64,000 nt of DNA from an uncultured Prevotella sp. (GTDB lineage: Bacteria; Bacteroidota; Bacteroidia; Bacteroidales; Bacteroidaceae): the NCBI GenBank assembly GCA_900551055.1, contig URUK01000001.1:62001-126000 (forward strand), given 5' to 3'. The notes under the pieces are model-generated. The model was not told the origin of the DNA. It searched no databases and was given only the letters and a program-made list of their open reading frames with translations. The translations under genes and the position numbers were made by a program. Shown piece by piece: positions 1 to 7,784 of the stretch (positions are counted from its first letter, which is position 1; each line of letters begins with the position of its first letter).

Positions 1-645
1 AAGACGCCCGAACTGCATCTTGTCGGAGTGTACGGCAGCGCGGTGGAGGCGATGAAGGAGTTGAGGAACAATCCTGTTGACCTGCTGTTCCTTGACATAC
101 AGATGCCGGAACTTAGCGGAATGGAGTTTGCAGGCATATTGCCAAAGAAAACAAAGATTATTTTCACCACGGCCTTTGACCGTTATGCCATTGACGGATA
201 CAAGGTCAATGCTGCCGATTATTTGTTGAAACCCATAAGTTATGACAGCTTTGTGCTGTCCGTTAACAGGGTGTTGGAGCGGTGCAAGGTCGTTGACCGT
301 CAGGACGTGATGTCGGCAGACGGTTTTGTGTATGTAAAAAGCGAATACAAGCTTGTCAAGATAAATTTCGTCGACATCCTTTACATTGAGGGAGTGAAGG
401 ATTACGTCAAGATATACTTCCGTGACCGGCGCAAGCCGGTAATGTCGCTTATGAACATGAAAAAGCTCGAGGATTATTTGCCCAAGTCGCAGTTCATGCG
501 TGTGCACCGTTCGTTTATCGTTAACATGTCAGTGGCAGATATGATAGACAGGGGCCGCATTGTGGCCGGAGATACGTTTATTCCTGTTTCTGAAAGCTAC
601 AAGGAACAAGTGCAGGAATACATCGACAGGCACACGCTTGTGTAG
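1..645 (+). CDS. LytTR-family response regulator (5' end outside window)
   Basis: The reading frame is open from the first base, so the gene starts upstream of the window; a GTG at 28 is internal to the receiver domain and is not the likely start. Visible part: the end of a CheY-like receiver domain with the phospho-acceptor Asp in LFLDIQMPE (codon at 94-96) and the conserved Lys of LLKPISYDSF, then a C-terminal LytTR DNA-binding domain over roughly the last 105 residues (IEGVKDYVKIYF, MRVHRSFIVN). Such regulators are usually paired with a membrane sensor kinase of the LytS/YehU type, which would be expected just upstream. A strong hairpin follows the stop. Family assignment is confident; target genes are unknown. 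Confidence 0.93.
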   Translation, partial: KTPELHLVGVYGSAVEAMKELRNNPVDLLFLDIQMPELSGMEFAGILPKKTKIIFTTAFDRYAIDGYKVNAADYLLKPISYDSFVLSVNRVLERCKVVDRQDVMSADGFVYVKSEYKLVKINFVDILYIEGVKDYVKIYFRDRRKPVMSLMNMKKLEDYLPKSQFMRVHRSFIVNMSVADMIDRGRIVAGDTFIPVSESYKEQVQEYIDRHTLV

Positions 646-671
646 TATCTGTATAGACTTGTTTGCAAGGC

Positions 672-709
672 ATCGGCAATCCGTTTTTCTTGACGGATTG
701 CCGATTTTT
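672..709 (+). terminator. Rho-independent terminator after the LytTR gene
   Basis: A 13-bp perfect stem (672-684 pairing with 693-705) with a short T-rich loop is followed by a T run. It lies 27 bases after the LytTR stop codon and separates that gene from the next promoter. Confidence 0.85.
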
Positions 710-727
710 GTTCGTTTCCCATATCTT

Positions 728-761
728 TTTGTCCGTTATTGATAGAAAAGGGTTATATTTG
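728..761 (+). promoter_or_regulatory. Bacteroidetes-type promoter for the gene at 824
   Basis: A perfect -7 box TATATTTG sits at 754-761 with TTTG at 728-731 as a possible -33 element (spacing 22, slightly long). It places transcription start near 768, upstream of both candidate starts of the next gene. Confidence 0.6.
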
Positions 762-823
762 CATAAGTTGAATGCATAACCTTTGGTTTTTCATTAATGC
801 CTTGTTGGCAAACATATCGAGGT

Positions 824-1093
824 ATGGATGAACTCAAATTACGTATAAATGCGATATTGGCCGCATGGAATCCATTGTCGGTGCCTGCGGATATTGCTTC
901 TTGTGAATATTTGTCTTATGTTCAGAAAGTCGCAGATGCGATAATGGATAATCGTCAGATAAGGCATGTCTTGTTGCAGATGATTGACAATCTCGGCATG
1001 GAAAAGCCCTATGGGAGTGATATTATTAAAGACGTTAATGATATAAGCCGTCAGATTTCCGCATTGGTGAATGACTGGTCTTGTCTGAAATAG
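824..1093 (+). CDS. Small hypothetical protein, weakly DUF1871-like
   Basis: This frame encodes 89 residues from ATG 824; an in-frame ATG at 797 would add nine residues, but these are not family-like and 824 begins the part that looks conserved (MDELKLRINAIL). The protein is soluble and probably all-helical, with an AAWNPL segment near the N terminus and an EYLSYVQKVADAI helix. This order resembles the DUF1871 fold of small Firmicutes proteins, but the similarity is from memory and weak. It lies 22 bases upstream of the lipoprotein-like gene at 1116 and may share its transcript. Function unknown. Confidence 0.6.
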   Translation: MDELKLRINAILAAWNPLSVPADIASCEYLSYVQKVADAIMDNRQIRHVLLQMIDNLGMEKPYGSDIIKDVNDISRQISALVNDWSCLK

Positions 1094-1115
1094 CTTGTAA
1101 GTAAATTCTTATGCC

Positions 1116-1697
1116 ATGAAAAAACGATGTGTTCCCTTGCTCCTGCTAATATTTTTGTTATGCCAATGTTCTTCAAACAAGAGCGTGGATGACGAGGTTT
1201 TTGAATCCGGAATGACGCAAATCGACACGGCAAGCATTGTCCCCACGCTGATGAAAGTTGTCAAGGAATATATCTCGGCATACCCGGAATATAAGAACTT
1301 GGCTCTTCATGATGGTGTCATACTTGCCCGGCAGTTGCCCGTCAAGCGAGAATATATGTACTTGTTAGGTCCTACTTCACTGATAAAATACGGCGAATAT
1401 TATGGGGCAAAGCCTCTTTTCCCGTCATCATACATGGTTGTTGACGGTCGTATGGTGTTTGTCAATTCGTCAAACGACAAACTTGCGAGGCAGGACTTGT
1501 GCCGCAACGCCTATATGAAGCACCTTGAAATAAAGGAAAACGCCAACGGCTTCATTAACAGGTTCTGGCTTATAAGGGTAGGAAACGACGGTTGTGCATC
1601 CATATATTCAAAGGATGTGGACAAGGATGCCGGCATAAAAAGGGTTGAAAGGATGATAGATGCTGATGAATTAATGGAAAACATATCGACTAAATAG
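1116..1697 (+). CDS. Hypothetical exported protein, probable lipoprotein
   Basis: A 193-residue protein with a basic start (MKKRC), a leucine-rich hydrophobic stretch and LLCQCSS near residues 14-20. Cys18 is the likely lipidated residue, although Gln at -1 is atypical; Bacteroidetes lipoboxes are relaxed. The mature region has no motif I recognise; it contains a YMYLLGPTSL segment and a C-terminal region rich in Lys/Asp. It follows the small gene at 824-1093 closely and is followed by a dispersed palindromic repeat. Function unknown; export is the only supported inference. Confidence 0.7.
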   Translation: MKKRCVPLLLLIFLLCQCSSNKSVDDEVFESGMTQIDTASIVPTLMKVVKEYISAYPEYKNLALHDGVILARQLPVKREYMYLLGPTSLIKYGEYYGAKPLFPSSYMVVDGRMVFVNSSNDKLARQDLCRNAYMKHLEIKENANGFINRFWLIRVGNDGCASIYSKDVDKDAGIKRVERMIDADELMENISTK

Positions 1698-1750
1698 CCT
1701 TTAAGACACACTCGTTGCAGCTTAAATTCAAGCACGTTTCGCACTGCATT

Positions 1751-1855
1751 CATAACTGATTGATATTCAGAGCATTGTAAAAGGCCGTCTTTTACACGCT
1801 AAAAGACGGCCTTTTAGCGTGTAATATGTGGTCTTTGGGAATGTAAAAGGTCGTA
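1751..1855. repeat. Dispersed 22-bp-period palindromic element, copy 1
   Basis: Tandem imperfect palindromes with half-sites AAAAGGCCGTC and GACGGCCTTTT, followed by a degenerate third unit (GTCTTT, then AAAAGGTCG). The first two half-sites form a long hairpin (about 1776-1816). It aligns over its whole length (about 105 bases), including the flanking tag CATAACT..TTGATATTCA, with copy 2 at 5925-6028. It lies downstream of the lipoprotein-like gene and may also act as a terminator. Confidence 0.85.
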
Positions 1856-2292
1856 TATTGAAGTTCATCCGGCATTCCCTTGATGGCGGTTCCCAGTTAT
1901 GCGTGATGATATTGGATTATAGCTTACTTTTCATTTGCATTCAAGTGAGGCACACGGTTATGTATTAAAATGAGAACTAAAGGCATCATGCAAAATGTCG
2001 GATGCCCTCTTTTGAAAAACCATCTTAACCCTTCAGAAGTTAAGAAAGTTGATAGCCTGCTTTCTATGGGCTGTAAATGAAGCCATCGGCAACGGTAAGG
2101 CCGCATGCTGCAAAGGCATCCAGAAAGCGTCAATGATATGTTAAGAAATGCCGCAGGGCATGGTGTGCAAGGTGTTTCTTTGTTAAAAAAGTTGCGGCAT
2201 GCGCCGTTTTAATTCTTATTTAAGAATTTCGTTAAGCGCGTAACATTATAATTGCATGTCGAAAGAAAAAACATTAACCATCAACAACAACC
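1856..2292. other. Gene-free stretch, 437 bases
   Basis: No convincing coding region on either strand. A minus-strand open frame of 69 codons (1924-2133) lacks protein-like composition. Small inverted repeats occur (for example GGCATC/GATGCC near 1983-2009 and a short AATTCTT/AAGAATT hairpin near 2210-2226), of unknown meaning. The promoter of the ceramidase-like gene should lie here, but I see no clear TAnnTTTG box. Confidence 0.5.
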
Positions 2293-3552
2293 ATGAAAAC
2301 CATTTGTTTGCGATTTTTTGCACTGTGCCTGCTGGCCGGTGTCTTTTCAGTGACAAATTTGCGCGCAGCCGATGCGCTTATGGCGGGAACGGCCAAAGTC
2401 AACATCACTCCGCCAAATCCCAAGTATCCTGTGCATGACTCGCTTTACGCGCGCACGCTTCTGCTTGATGCCGGCGGCACACGCATTGCATTCATAGCCC
2501 TTGACCTTGGCGGATATGTAAATGAAAGGCTTGCGGCACGCCTGCGTTCCAAGTACCGTTTGCAGGAAGTTTATTTCTGTCCGCAGCATACGCATTCGTC
2601 ACAGCAAGGTCCAAAGGAGTGACTTGAAGACCGCATTGACGAAGCTATGCGCATTGCTGACGCGTCGATGTTCGAGGCGCGCATATCCGGCGGCCACCGC
2701 AGTTTCCCTCAGTTGAGCTTCTGTAGGCTTGTGCTCCGCGACGACGGGCGCGCCCGTGAGTCGTGGCTTGGTGATGACCATTACCGCGCTGTAAATCCTG
2801 AGCGCATACCACACGGGCCTGTCGACAATTCCGTAGGCGTAATCAAACTTGAAGACATGCAGGGTAATCCGCGCGTGCTCGTGATGAACTATGCCTGCCA
2901 TCCTGATGTGGTGTGGAACAACTTTGAAATATCCGCCGACTATGTGGGGTATGCCACCAAGTACACCGAGGAGGCTTTTGGCGGTAAGGTGAATTGCTTG
3001 TTCGTGCAGGGAGGTGCCGGCAACCAGGCTCCATTGTTCAAAGACGGTGGCCGCAAGAGCCCGGACGACCCCCGTCCGTGCAACTACGACCTTATAGAAC
3101 GCATGGGAAAGCTGCTCTCGATAGAGGCGGTCAAACTCGCAAAGGAAATTTATCCCAATCCATATGACAAGCCAAGCATAAGCGTATGCACTGATTCTCT
3201 TGACTTCATCGGCAGGCATGACAAATCGTTGAAGTTCCATATACGCTGTTCGGCAATATCAATCAACAACCGCATAGCCATAGCCGCCATGCCGGGCGAG
3301 CCGTTTATAAAGTTCCAGTTGGACTGGAAACGCGAGATGCAGGCCAACAACGTCGTGCCGTTCTTCTTCGGTTACACGTGGAGTGGGGGCACATGGCCTA
3401 CATACGTGCCAGACATTCGTTCGGCGGTATACGGCGGTTTCGGTGCGTATGACGGGCCTAACGGTATGATAGAGGTCGGTGCAGGTGAACGCATCTTCAA
3501 CAAGATGCTTGAGTGTTATTATCGTGCCACAGGGGTTTTTGACGGCAAGTGA
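2293..3552 (+). pseudogene. Neutral ceramidase-like secreted hydrolase with in-frame TGA
   Basis: Two open frames (2293-2622 and 2623-3552) are in the same frame, separated only by a TGA at 2620-2622; read through, they give about 419 residues, a normal length for small Bacteroidetes proteins with a neutral/alkaline ceramidase N-terminal domain. Features: signal peptide ending LRAADA, N-terminal AGTAKVNITPP, zinc-site-like HTHSS, second metal-site region NYACHPDVV, then FVQGGAGNQAP and AAMPGEPF. The family hydrolyses N-acyl amides such as ceramide. TGA is one change from TGG, and Trp would fit the position. The downstream part stays intact and conserved-looking, so this may be a recent nonsense mutation, a sequence error, or readthrough. 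It lies 43 bases upstream of the GH92 gene. Confidence 0.75.
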
Positions 3553-3595
3553 CCGTGCAACGCCGTGTTTATGTATGACATTACTGCTTCATTCA

Positions 3596-5893
3596 ATGAA
3601 TAGATACATTCTGTCCACATTGTTTATTGTGTGCGTCATAGGCGTGAATGCCGGTGACGTACACCGTCTTTCTTCGTATGTAAACCCCTTTGTTGGCGCA
3701 ACAACCAATACCAAGGCGGCCAAGGCTTATCATGGACTGGGCAAGACCTATCCCGGCGCGGTGGCTCCCTTTGGCATGGTTCAGGTCAGTCCTAACACGA
3801 TAACGGGAGGAGACAACGGCTGCGGATACAGTTATGAGCACACGTCAATCGAAGGTTTTGCTTTCACCCAGATGTCGGGGGTGGGATGGTATGGCGACCT
3901 TGGCAATTTCCTGGTCATGCCTACGGTGGGCAATATAAAACCTTTTGCCGGCACACTCGACAATCCTGACGAGGGCTATCGTTCCCGTTATGACAAGAAA
4001 AGCGAAAAAGCCGCTGCTGGATATTACTCTGTCTTTCTTACAGATTACGGTATCCGGGCCGAGGCTACGGCCTTGCCGCATAGCGGAATGCTGCGTTTCA
4101 CCTATCCTGAGAGCCGCGATGCACATGTTCAGATAGACCTTGCACGGCGCGTTGGCGGCACATCCGTGCTTCAGAACGTCGAGGTTGTGGGCGATAAAGC
4201 CATACGCGGCATGATGCGTTGCACGCCCGAAGGCGGCGGATGGGGCAACGGCGGCGGTCAGGCTGATTACACAGTGTACTTCTATGCGGAGTTTTCAAGG
4301 CCGTTCAAGTCGCACGGTATATGGTCGGCTGACATTCCCGAAGGGCGCAAGCGAAAGCTGGACGACATACAGAGCGAGGACTACCGCGACCTTATCCGCA
4401 ACGCGCGTGTCATTCCCGGGGTGTCACATTATGAAGGAAAGCACATCGGTTTCTACGCAGACTTCGACACCGGGGCTGGTGAACAAATCTTGTTGAAGGC
4501 TGGAATATCGTTTACAAGCTTGCGGAATGCCGAAGAAAACTTGCGGAAAGAGATGCCTGGATGGGATTTCGACGGTGTGCGTGAGACTTGTTCGAAGCTA
4601 TGGGACAGGCAGCTTGCAAAGATTTCCGTAAGTGGAGGCACAGAAGAGGAGAAGCGTGTGTTCTATACCGCACTCTATCACACCATGCTCGATCCGCGCG
4701 TTTGCAGCGATGTCAACGGCGAGTATTGTGGAGCAGACAACAAGGTACACAAGACATCGAAGTTCAACAAGCGCACAATATTCAGCGGATGGGACGTGTT
4801 CCGCAGCCAGATGCCATTGCAGACCATCATAAACCCTGTGCTGGTAAATGACGTGATCAATTCTCTTGTCGAGATAGCAGGGCAGAGCGGCAAGGAGTAT
4901 CTTGAGCGATGGGAACTGCTTAACGCCTATTCAGGCTGCATGATAGGCAACCCTGCGATATCCGTTCTTTGTGATGCTTACTCGAAAGGCATACGCGGCT
5001 ATGACGTGGAGACGGCTTATAGTTATGCCCTTAACACTTCGCGCCGTTTCGGCAACAATTCCCAGGGATATTCAACCGGCAACAATGGCGTGTCGCTGAC
5101 GCTCGAATATGCCTATACCGACTGGTGCATGGCGCGGCTCGCGGAATGGCTCGGCAAGGCGGACGACCAAAAGGAGTTCGACCGCCGTGCGTTGTCTTAC
5201 GCCTCGACGTTCGACAGCGAATGGGGCTGGTTCCGTCCGCGTGACGGTGAAGGGCGTTTCATGCCCCTGCCGGAGAAGGGCCGTCTGGCCGAGGGGTACG
5301 GATGTATGGAGAGCAACGTATATCAACAGGGCTGGTTTGTGCCACACGATGTTGACGGTATGGTTGACCTGATGGGAGGCCGTGAGAAGGTGTTGGCCGA
5401 TTTGCAGTCCATGTTTGAGAATACGCCGAAGGACTATCTTTGGAATGATTATTACAACCACGCCAACGAGCCGGTACATCATGTGCCTTTCCTTCCCAAC
5501 CGTATGGGAGCTTCGTGGCTGACGCAGAAGTGGACGCGCGACATCTGCCGCAACGCTTACCATGACGGAGTGCTCGGGCTTGTGGGCAATGAAGACGTGG
5601 GGCAGATGTCGGCCTGGTATGTATTGGCGGCTTCAGGCATACATCCCATATGCCCGGGCGATATGCGTTATGAAATCACCAGCCCTGTGTTCGACCGCAT
5701 CGAATTCCGTCTTAACCCGATGACAGCCAAGGGCAAGACTTTTGTTATCGAGACTGTAGACAATTCGCCGGAAAACATTTACATACAGTCAGCCGAGCTT
5801 AACGGCAAGCCTTATGATAAGACATATATAATGTATGATGACATTATGAAAGGTGGAAGGCTTGTGCTGCACATGGGCGACAGCCATAAATGA
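3596..5893 (+). CDS. GH92 alpha-mannosidase, secreted
   Basis: A 765-residue glycoside hydrolase family 92 enzyme, calcium-dependent exo-alpha-mannosidases that trim N-glycan mannose. ATG 3596 is chosen because it starts a signal peptide (MNRYILSTLFIVCVIGVNAG); the open frame extends upstream into the previous gene. Family landmarks: YVNPFVGA at the mature N terminus, GFAFTQMSGVG, CMESNVYQQGWFVPHDVDG near residue 570 (its Glu is the expected general acid) and GNEDVGQMSAW near 663, holding an acidic residue of the expected base pair. No lipobox is seen, so a periplasmic location is likely. With the preceding ceramidase-like gene it suggests breakdown of host glycoconjugates (inference). No SusC/SusD pair is adjacent. 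Confidence 0.95.
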   Translation: MNRYILSTLFIVCVIGVNAGDVHRLSSYVNPFVGATTNTKAAKAYHGLGKTYPGAVAPFGMVQVSPNTITGGDNGCGYSYEHTSIEGFAFTQMSGVGWYGDLGNFLVMPTVGNIKPFAGTLDNPDEGYRSRYDKKSEKAAAGYYSVFLTDYGIRAEATALPHSGMLRFTYPESRDAHVQIDLARRVGGTSVLQNVEVVGDKAIRGMMRCTPEGGGWGNGGGQADYTVYFYAEFSRPFKSHGIWSADIPEGRKRKLDDIQSEDYRDLIRNARVIPGVSHYEGKHIGFYADFDTGAGEQILLKAGISFTSLRNAEENLRKEMPGWDFDGVRETCSKLWDRQLAKISVSGGTEEEKRVFYTALYHTMLDPRVCSDVNGEYCGADNKVHKTSKFNKRTIFSGWDVFRSQMPLQTIINPVLVNDVINSLVEIAGQSGKEYLERWELLNAYSGCMIGNPAISVLCDAYSKGIRGYDVETAYSYALNTSRRFGNNSQGYSTGNNGVSLTLEYAYTDWCMARLAEWLGKADDQKEFDRRALSYASTFDSEWGWFRPRDGEGRFMPLPEKGRLAEGYGCMESNVYQQGWFVPHDVDGMVDLMGGREKVLADLQSMFENTPKDYLWNDYYNHANEPVHHVPFLPNRMGASWLTQKWTRDICRNAYHDGVLGLVGNEDVGQMSAWYVLAASGIHPICPGDMRYEITSPVFDRIEFRLNPMTAKGKTFVIETVDNSPENIYIQSAELNGKPYDKTYIMYDDIMKGGRLVLHMGDSHK

Positions 5894-5924
5894 GAAGGGG
5901 TGACGGACAAGTTACGGTTGCTTT

Positions 5925-6028
5925 CATAACTTCTTGATATTCAACGCATTGCAAAAGGCCGTGTTTTACGGGCTAAAATACGGCCTTTTGCAGTGCAATA
6001 TGTTACCTTTTGGAATGCAAAAGACGGC
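5925..6028. repeat. Dispersed 22-bp-period palindromic element, copy 2
   Basis: Contains GCAAAAGGCCGTGTTTTAC, its reverse arm (ACGGCCTTTTGCA), then a third unit (ACCTTTTGG, GCAAAAGACGGC). It shares the left tag CATAACT..TTGATATTCA..GCATTG with copy 1. It sits between the GH92 gene and the convergent small membrane-protein gene, so it could terminate both. Confidence 0.87.
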
Positions 6029-6058
6029 AAATCGCAAACCGTGCGTTTGTCACACGGC

Positions 6059-6238
6059 TTAATACTTGCTTTCTTTCTTTTGTAAATACACGTGAGCTAC
6101 GGCTCCAAAAATTACCAATGTCGCTGCCGAGAGGAGGAACGCGTTGCTGTCAGTCCAGCCAAATGCGTAGCCGATAACCAGCGACAATGCACCCAAGCAA
6201 AGCACTGCCAGACCGGAAAAACGTATGTATTTTTTCAT
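6059..6238 (-). CDS. Small two-helix membrane protein
   Basis: A 59-residue minus-strand frame starting MKKYIRFSGLAVLCLG and ending LQKKESKY. Two hydrophobic segments (about residues 7-25 and 33-51) are separated by GYAFGWTDSN, giving a short helical hairpin with both ends probably cytoplasmic. Small proteins of this shape, with a Lys-rich C terminus, occur in many Bacteroidales and are annotated as hypothetical. The charged start, clean two-helix pattern and lack of any better frame support a real gene. It faces the GH92 gene across palindromic element copy 2 and is divergent from rpsF. Function unknown. Confidence 0.72.
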   Translation of the reverse strand: MKKYIRFSGLAVLCLGALSLVIGYAFGWTDSNAFLLSAATLVIFGAVAHVYLQKKESKY

Positions 6239-6397
6239 AACTTATGCGCTTTTATGCCTGCAAAAGTAAGGAGAAAAATCAATATCGATGGCTATAAAAG
6301 CATAAAATGTAACAGGTTGAAACCGACGAAAGGCAAAAATAAGTTAAAAAGCATGTCCCTGCACATTATAAATAACCGTTATGTCATCGGAAAAGTG

Positions 6398-6405
6398 TAC
6401 CTTTG
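6398..6405 (+). promoter_or_regulatory. -7 box TACCTTTG of the rpsF operon promoter
   Basis: A perfect match to TAnnTTTG about 46 bases upstream of the rpsF start. No clear TTTG is seen at -33; ribosomal promoters may differ there. Confidence 0.65.
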
Positions 6406-6450
6406 CACCGCATTTTGCAAAATTATAAACAAATTAATCATTTAAGTAGT

Positions 6451-6795
6451 ATGAATCAATACGAAACCGTTTTCATTTTGACTCCCGTTTTGTCTGATGA
6501 ACAGATGAAGGAAACGGTCGCAAAATTCAAGGGTCTGCTTACCGACAATGGGGCGGAAATCCTGAACGAAGAGACCTGGGGATTGAAGAAGATGGCTTAC
6601 GCTATCCAAAAGAAGTCGACAGGTTTCTACTGCCTGCTCGAGTTCAAGGCTGAGCCTGAAGTTATCAAGACATTGGAGACCGGTTACCGTCGTGACGAGA
6701 AGGTAATCCGCTTCATGACAGTGAAACTCGACAAGTACGCCGTACAGTACGCCGAGAAGAGAAGAAACAAATTAGCTAAAAAAGAGGAGGCTTAA
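6451..6795 (+). CDS. rpsF: 30S ribosomal protein S6
   Basis: A 114-residue S6, a small-subunit protein that pairs with S18 on the platform of the 30S subunit. ATG 6451 gives the canonical start MNQYETVFILTPVLS; the open frame begins further upstream but that part is leader. Typical features are ETWGLKKMAYAIQKK and YRRDEKVIRFM, with a short Lys-rich tail. It is first in an rpsF-rpsR-rplI operon, with two bases between its stop and rpsR. Confidence 0.98.
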   Translation: MNQYETVFILTPVLSDEQMKETVAKFKGLLTDNGAEILNEETWGLKKMAYAIQKKSTGFYCLLEFKAEPEVIKTLETGYRRDEKVIRFMTVKLDKYAVQYAEKRRNKLAKKEEA

Positions 6796-6797
6796 TC

Positions 6798-7064
6798 ATG
6801 GCACAGGAATCGGAAATCAGATATTTGACCCCTCCTTCGGTTGACACGAAGAGGAAGAAATACTGCCGTTTCAAGAAGAGCGGCATCAAGTACATTGACT
6901 ATAAGGATCCAGAGTTCCTTAAAAAGTTCTTGAACGAGCAGGGAAAAATCCTGCCTCGTCGCATCACTGGAACGTCTTTGAAGTATCAGCGCCGCGTGGC
7001 ACAGGCAATAAAGCGTGCACGCCAGATAGCGTTGCTCCCGTATGTAGCCGATTTGTTGAAATAA
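6798..7064 (+). CDS. rpsR: 30S ribosomal protein S18
   Basis: An 88-residue S18 recognised by KKYCRFKKSGIKYIDYKD, the LPRRITGTSLKYQRRV segment and RARQIALLPYV. It binds 16S rRNA together with S6. A single Cys remains in the N-terminal part (YCRF), so there is no zinc ribbon. It is the middle gene of the operon; the AAGGAGG-like stretch before rplI (7067-7073) is one of the few clear Shine-Dalgarno sequences in the window. Confidence 0.98.
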   Translation: MAQESEIRYLTPPSVDTKRKKYCRFKKSGIKYIDYKDPEFLKKFLNEQGKILPRRITGTSLKYQRRVAQAIKRARQIALLPYVADLLK

Positions 7065-7080
7065 TTAAGGAGGACACACG

Positions 7081-7623
7081 ATGGAAATCATACTGAAAGA
7101 AGACATTATCGGCTTGGGATTCAAGAACGATATAGTTAATGTTAAGAGCGGCTATGGTCGCAACTACCTCATACCTACAGGTAAAGGTGTAATCGCTTCG
7201 GAGTCGGCAAAGAAGCAGCTCGCCGAGACTTTGCGTCAGCAGGCCCGCAAACTTGCCGCTATCAAGGCAGAGGCTGAGAAGAAAGCAGAGGCTTTGAAGG
7301 ACGTTGCCCTCACCATTGCAGTTAAGGTCAGTGCCAACGGTATTGCCTACGGAGCTGTTACGGCTGCCACAGTTGCCGCCGAGTTGCAGGCCAAGGGCTT
7401 CGACATCGACCGTAAAATCGTCACCATGCACGACGCAAAGAAGGTGGGCGACTATGTTGCTACCGTTCATTTCCACAAGGAAGTGCTTGTTGAAATTCCT
7501 GTAAAGGTTGTGGCAGAAGGCGCTGAAAATGTAGAGGAAGCTGCTAAGGAAGAGACTGCTCCGGCAGAAGCTCCTGTTGCAGAAGAGCCTGCAAAGACTG
7601 AAGAAGCACCCGTAGAAGAGTGA
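7081..7623 (+). CDS. rplI: 50S ribosomal protein L9 with acidic tail
   Basis: A 180-residue L9. The N-terminal domain is typical (MEIILKEDIIGLGFKND, VKSGYGRNYLIPTGKG), followed by the long connecting helix and the C-terminal domain. L9 usually ends near 147-150 residues; here about 30 extra residues rich in Glu, Ala and Pro follow (EEAAKEETAPAEAP and on). Such tails are seen in other Bacteroidales L9 proteins as far as I recall. L9 binds 23S rRNA at the base of the L1 stalk and helps frame maintenance. It is last in the operon and is followed by a strong terminator. Confidence 0.97.
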   Translation: MEIILKEDIIGLGFKNDIVNVKSGYGRNYLIPTGKGVIASESAKKQLAETLRQQARKLAAIKAEAEKKAEALKDVALTIAVKVSANGIAYGAVTAATVAAELQAKGFDIDRKIVTMHDAKKVGDYVATVHFHKEVLVEIPVKVVAEGAENVEEAAKEETAPAEAPVAEEPAKTEEAPVEE

Positions 7624-7656
7624 TTTTTGCACTGTAAAGCAAGTTTATTATACACG

Positions 7657-7690
7657 TCCCCGATGGCATGTAGTGCCGTCGGGGATTATT
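7657..7690 (+). terminator. Terminator of rpsF-rpsR-rplI
   Basis: CCCCGATGGCA at 7658-7668 pairs with TGCCGTCGGGG at about 7674-7684 (one G-T pair), followed by an AT-rich run. It lies 34 bases after the rplI stop. Confidence 0.85.
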
Positions 7691-7717
7691 ATTATGCCAA
7701 TTTTACAACGGTTTTGC

Positions 7718-7748
7718 TTGCTTTTTGTTCTTGATTTTTGTATCTTTG
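7718..7748 (+). promoter_or_regulatory. Promoter for the 7785-9712 pair
   Basis: TATCTTTG at 7741-7748 is a perfect -7 box; TTG at 7718-7720 lies 20 bases upstream as the -33 element. It places transcription start about 30 bases before ATG 7785. Confidence 0.7.
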
Positions 7749-7784
7749 TACCCATACAACAAATCATTTAATCCTGCAATACCT

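Noticed and set aside
1924..2133. Minus-strand frame of 69 codons upstream of the ceramidase-like gene
   Set aside because: Cys/Arg-rich low-quality sequence, no promoter, no start signal and no family resemblance.
2620..2622. Selenocysteine at the ceramidase TGA
   Set aside because: No convincing SECIS-like hairpin could be recognised just downstream, and Sec is not known in this family; nonsense mutation or sequence error is simpler.
6092..6445. Plus-strand frame of 117 codons before rpsF
   Set aside because: It runs opposite to the convincing small membrane-protein gene at 6059-6238 and through the rpsF promoter; composition is not protein-like.
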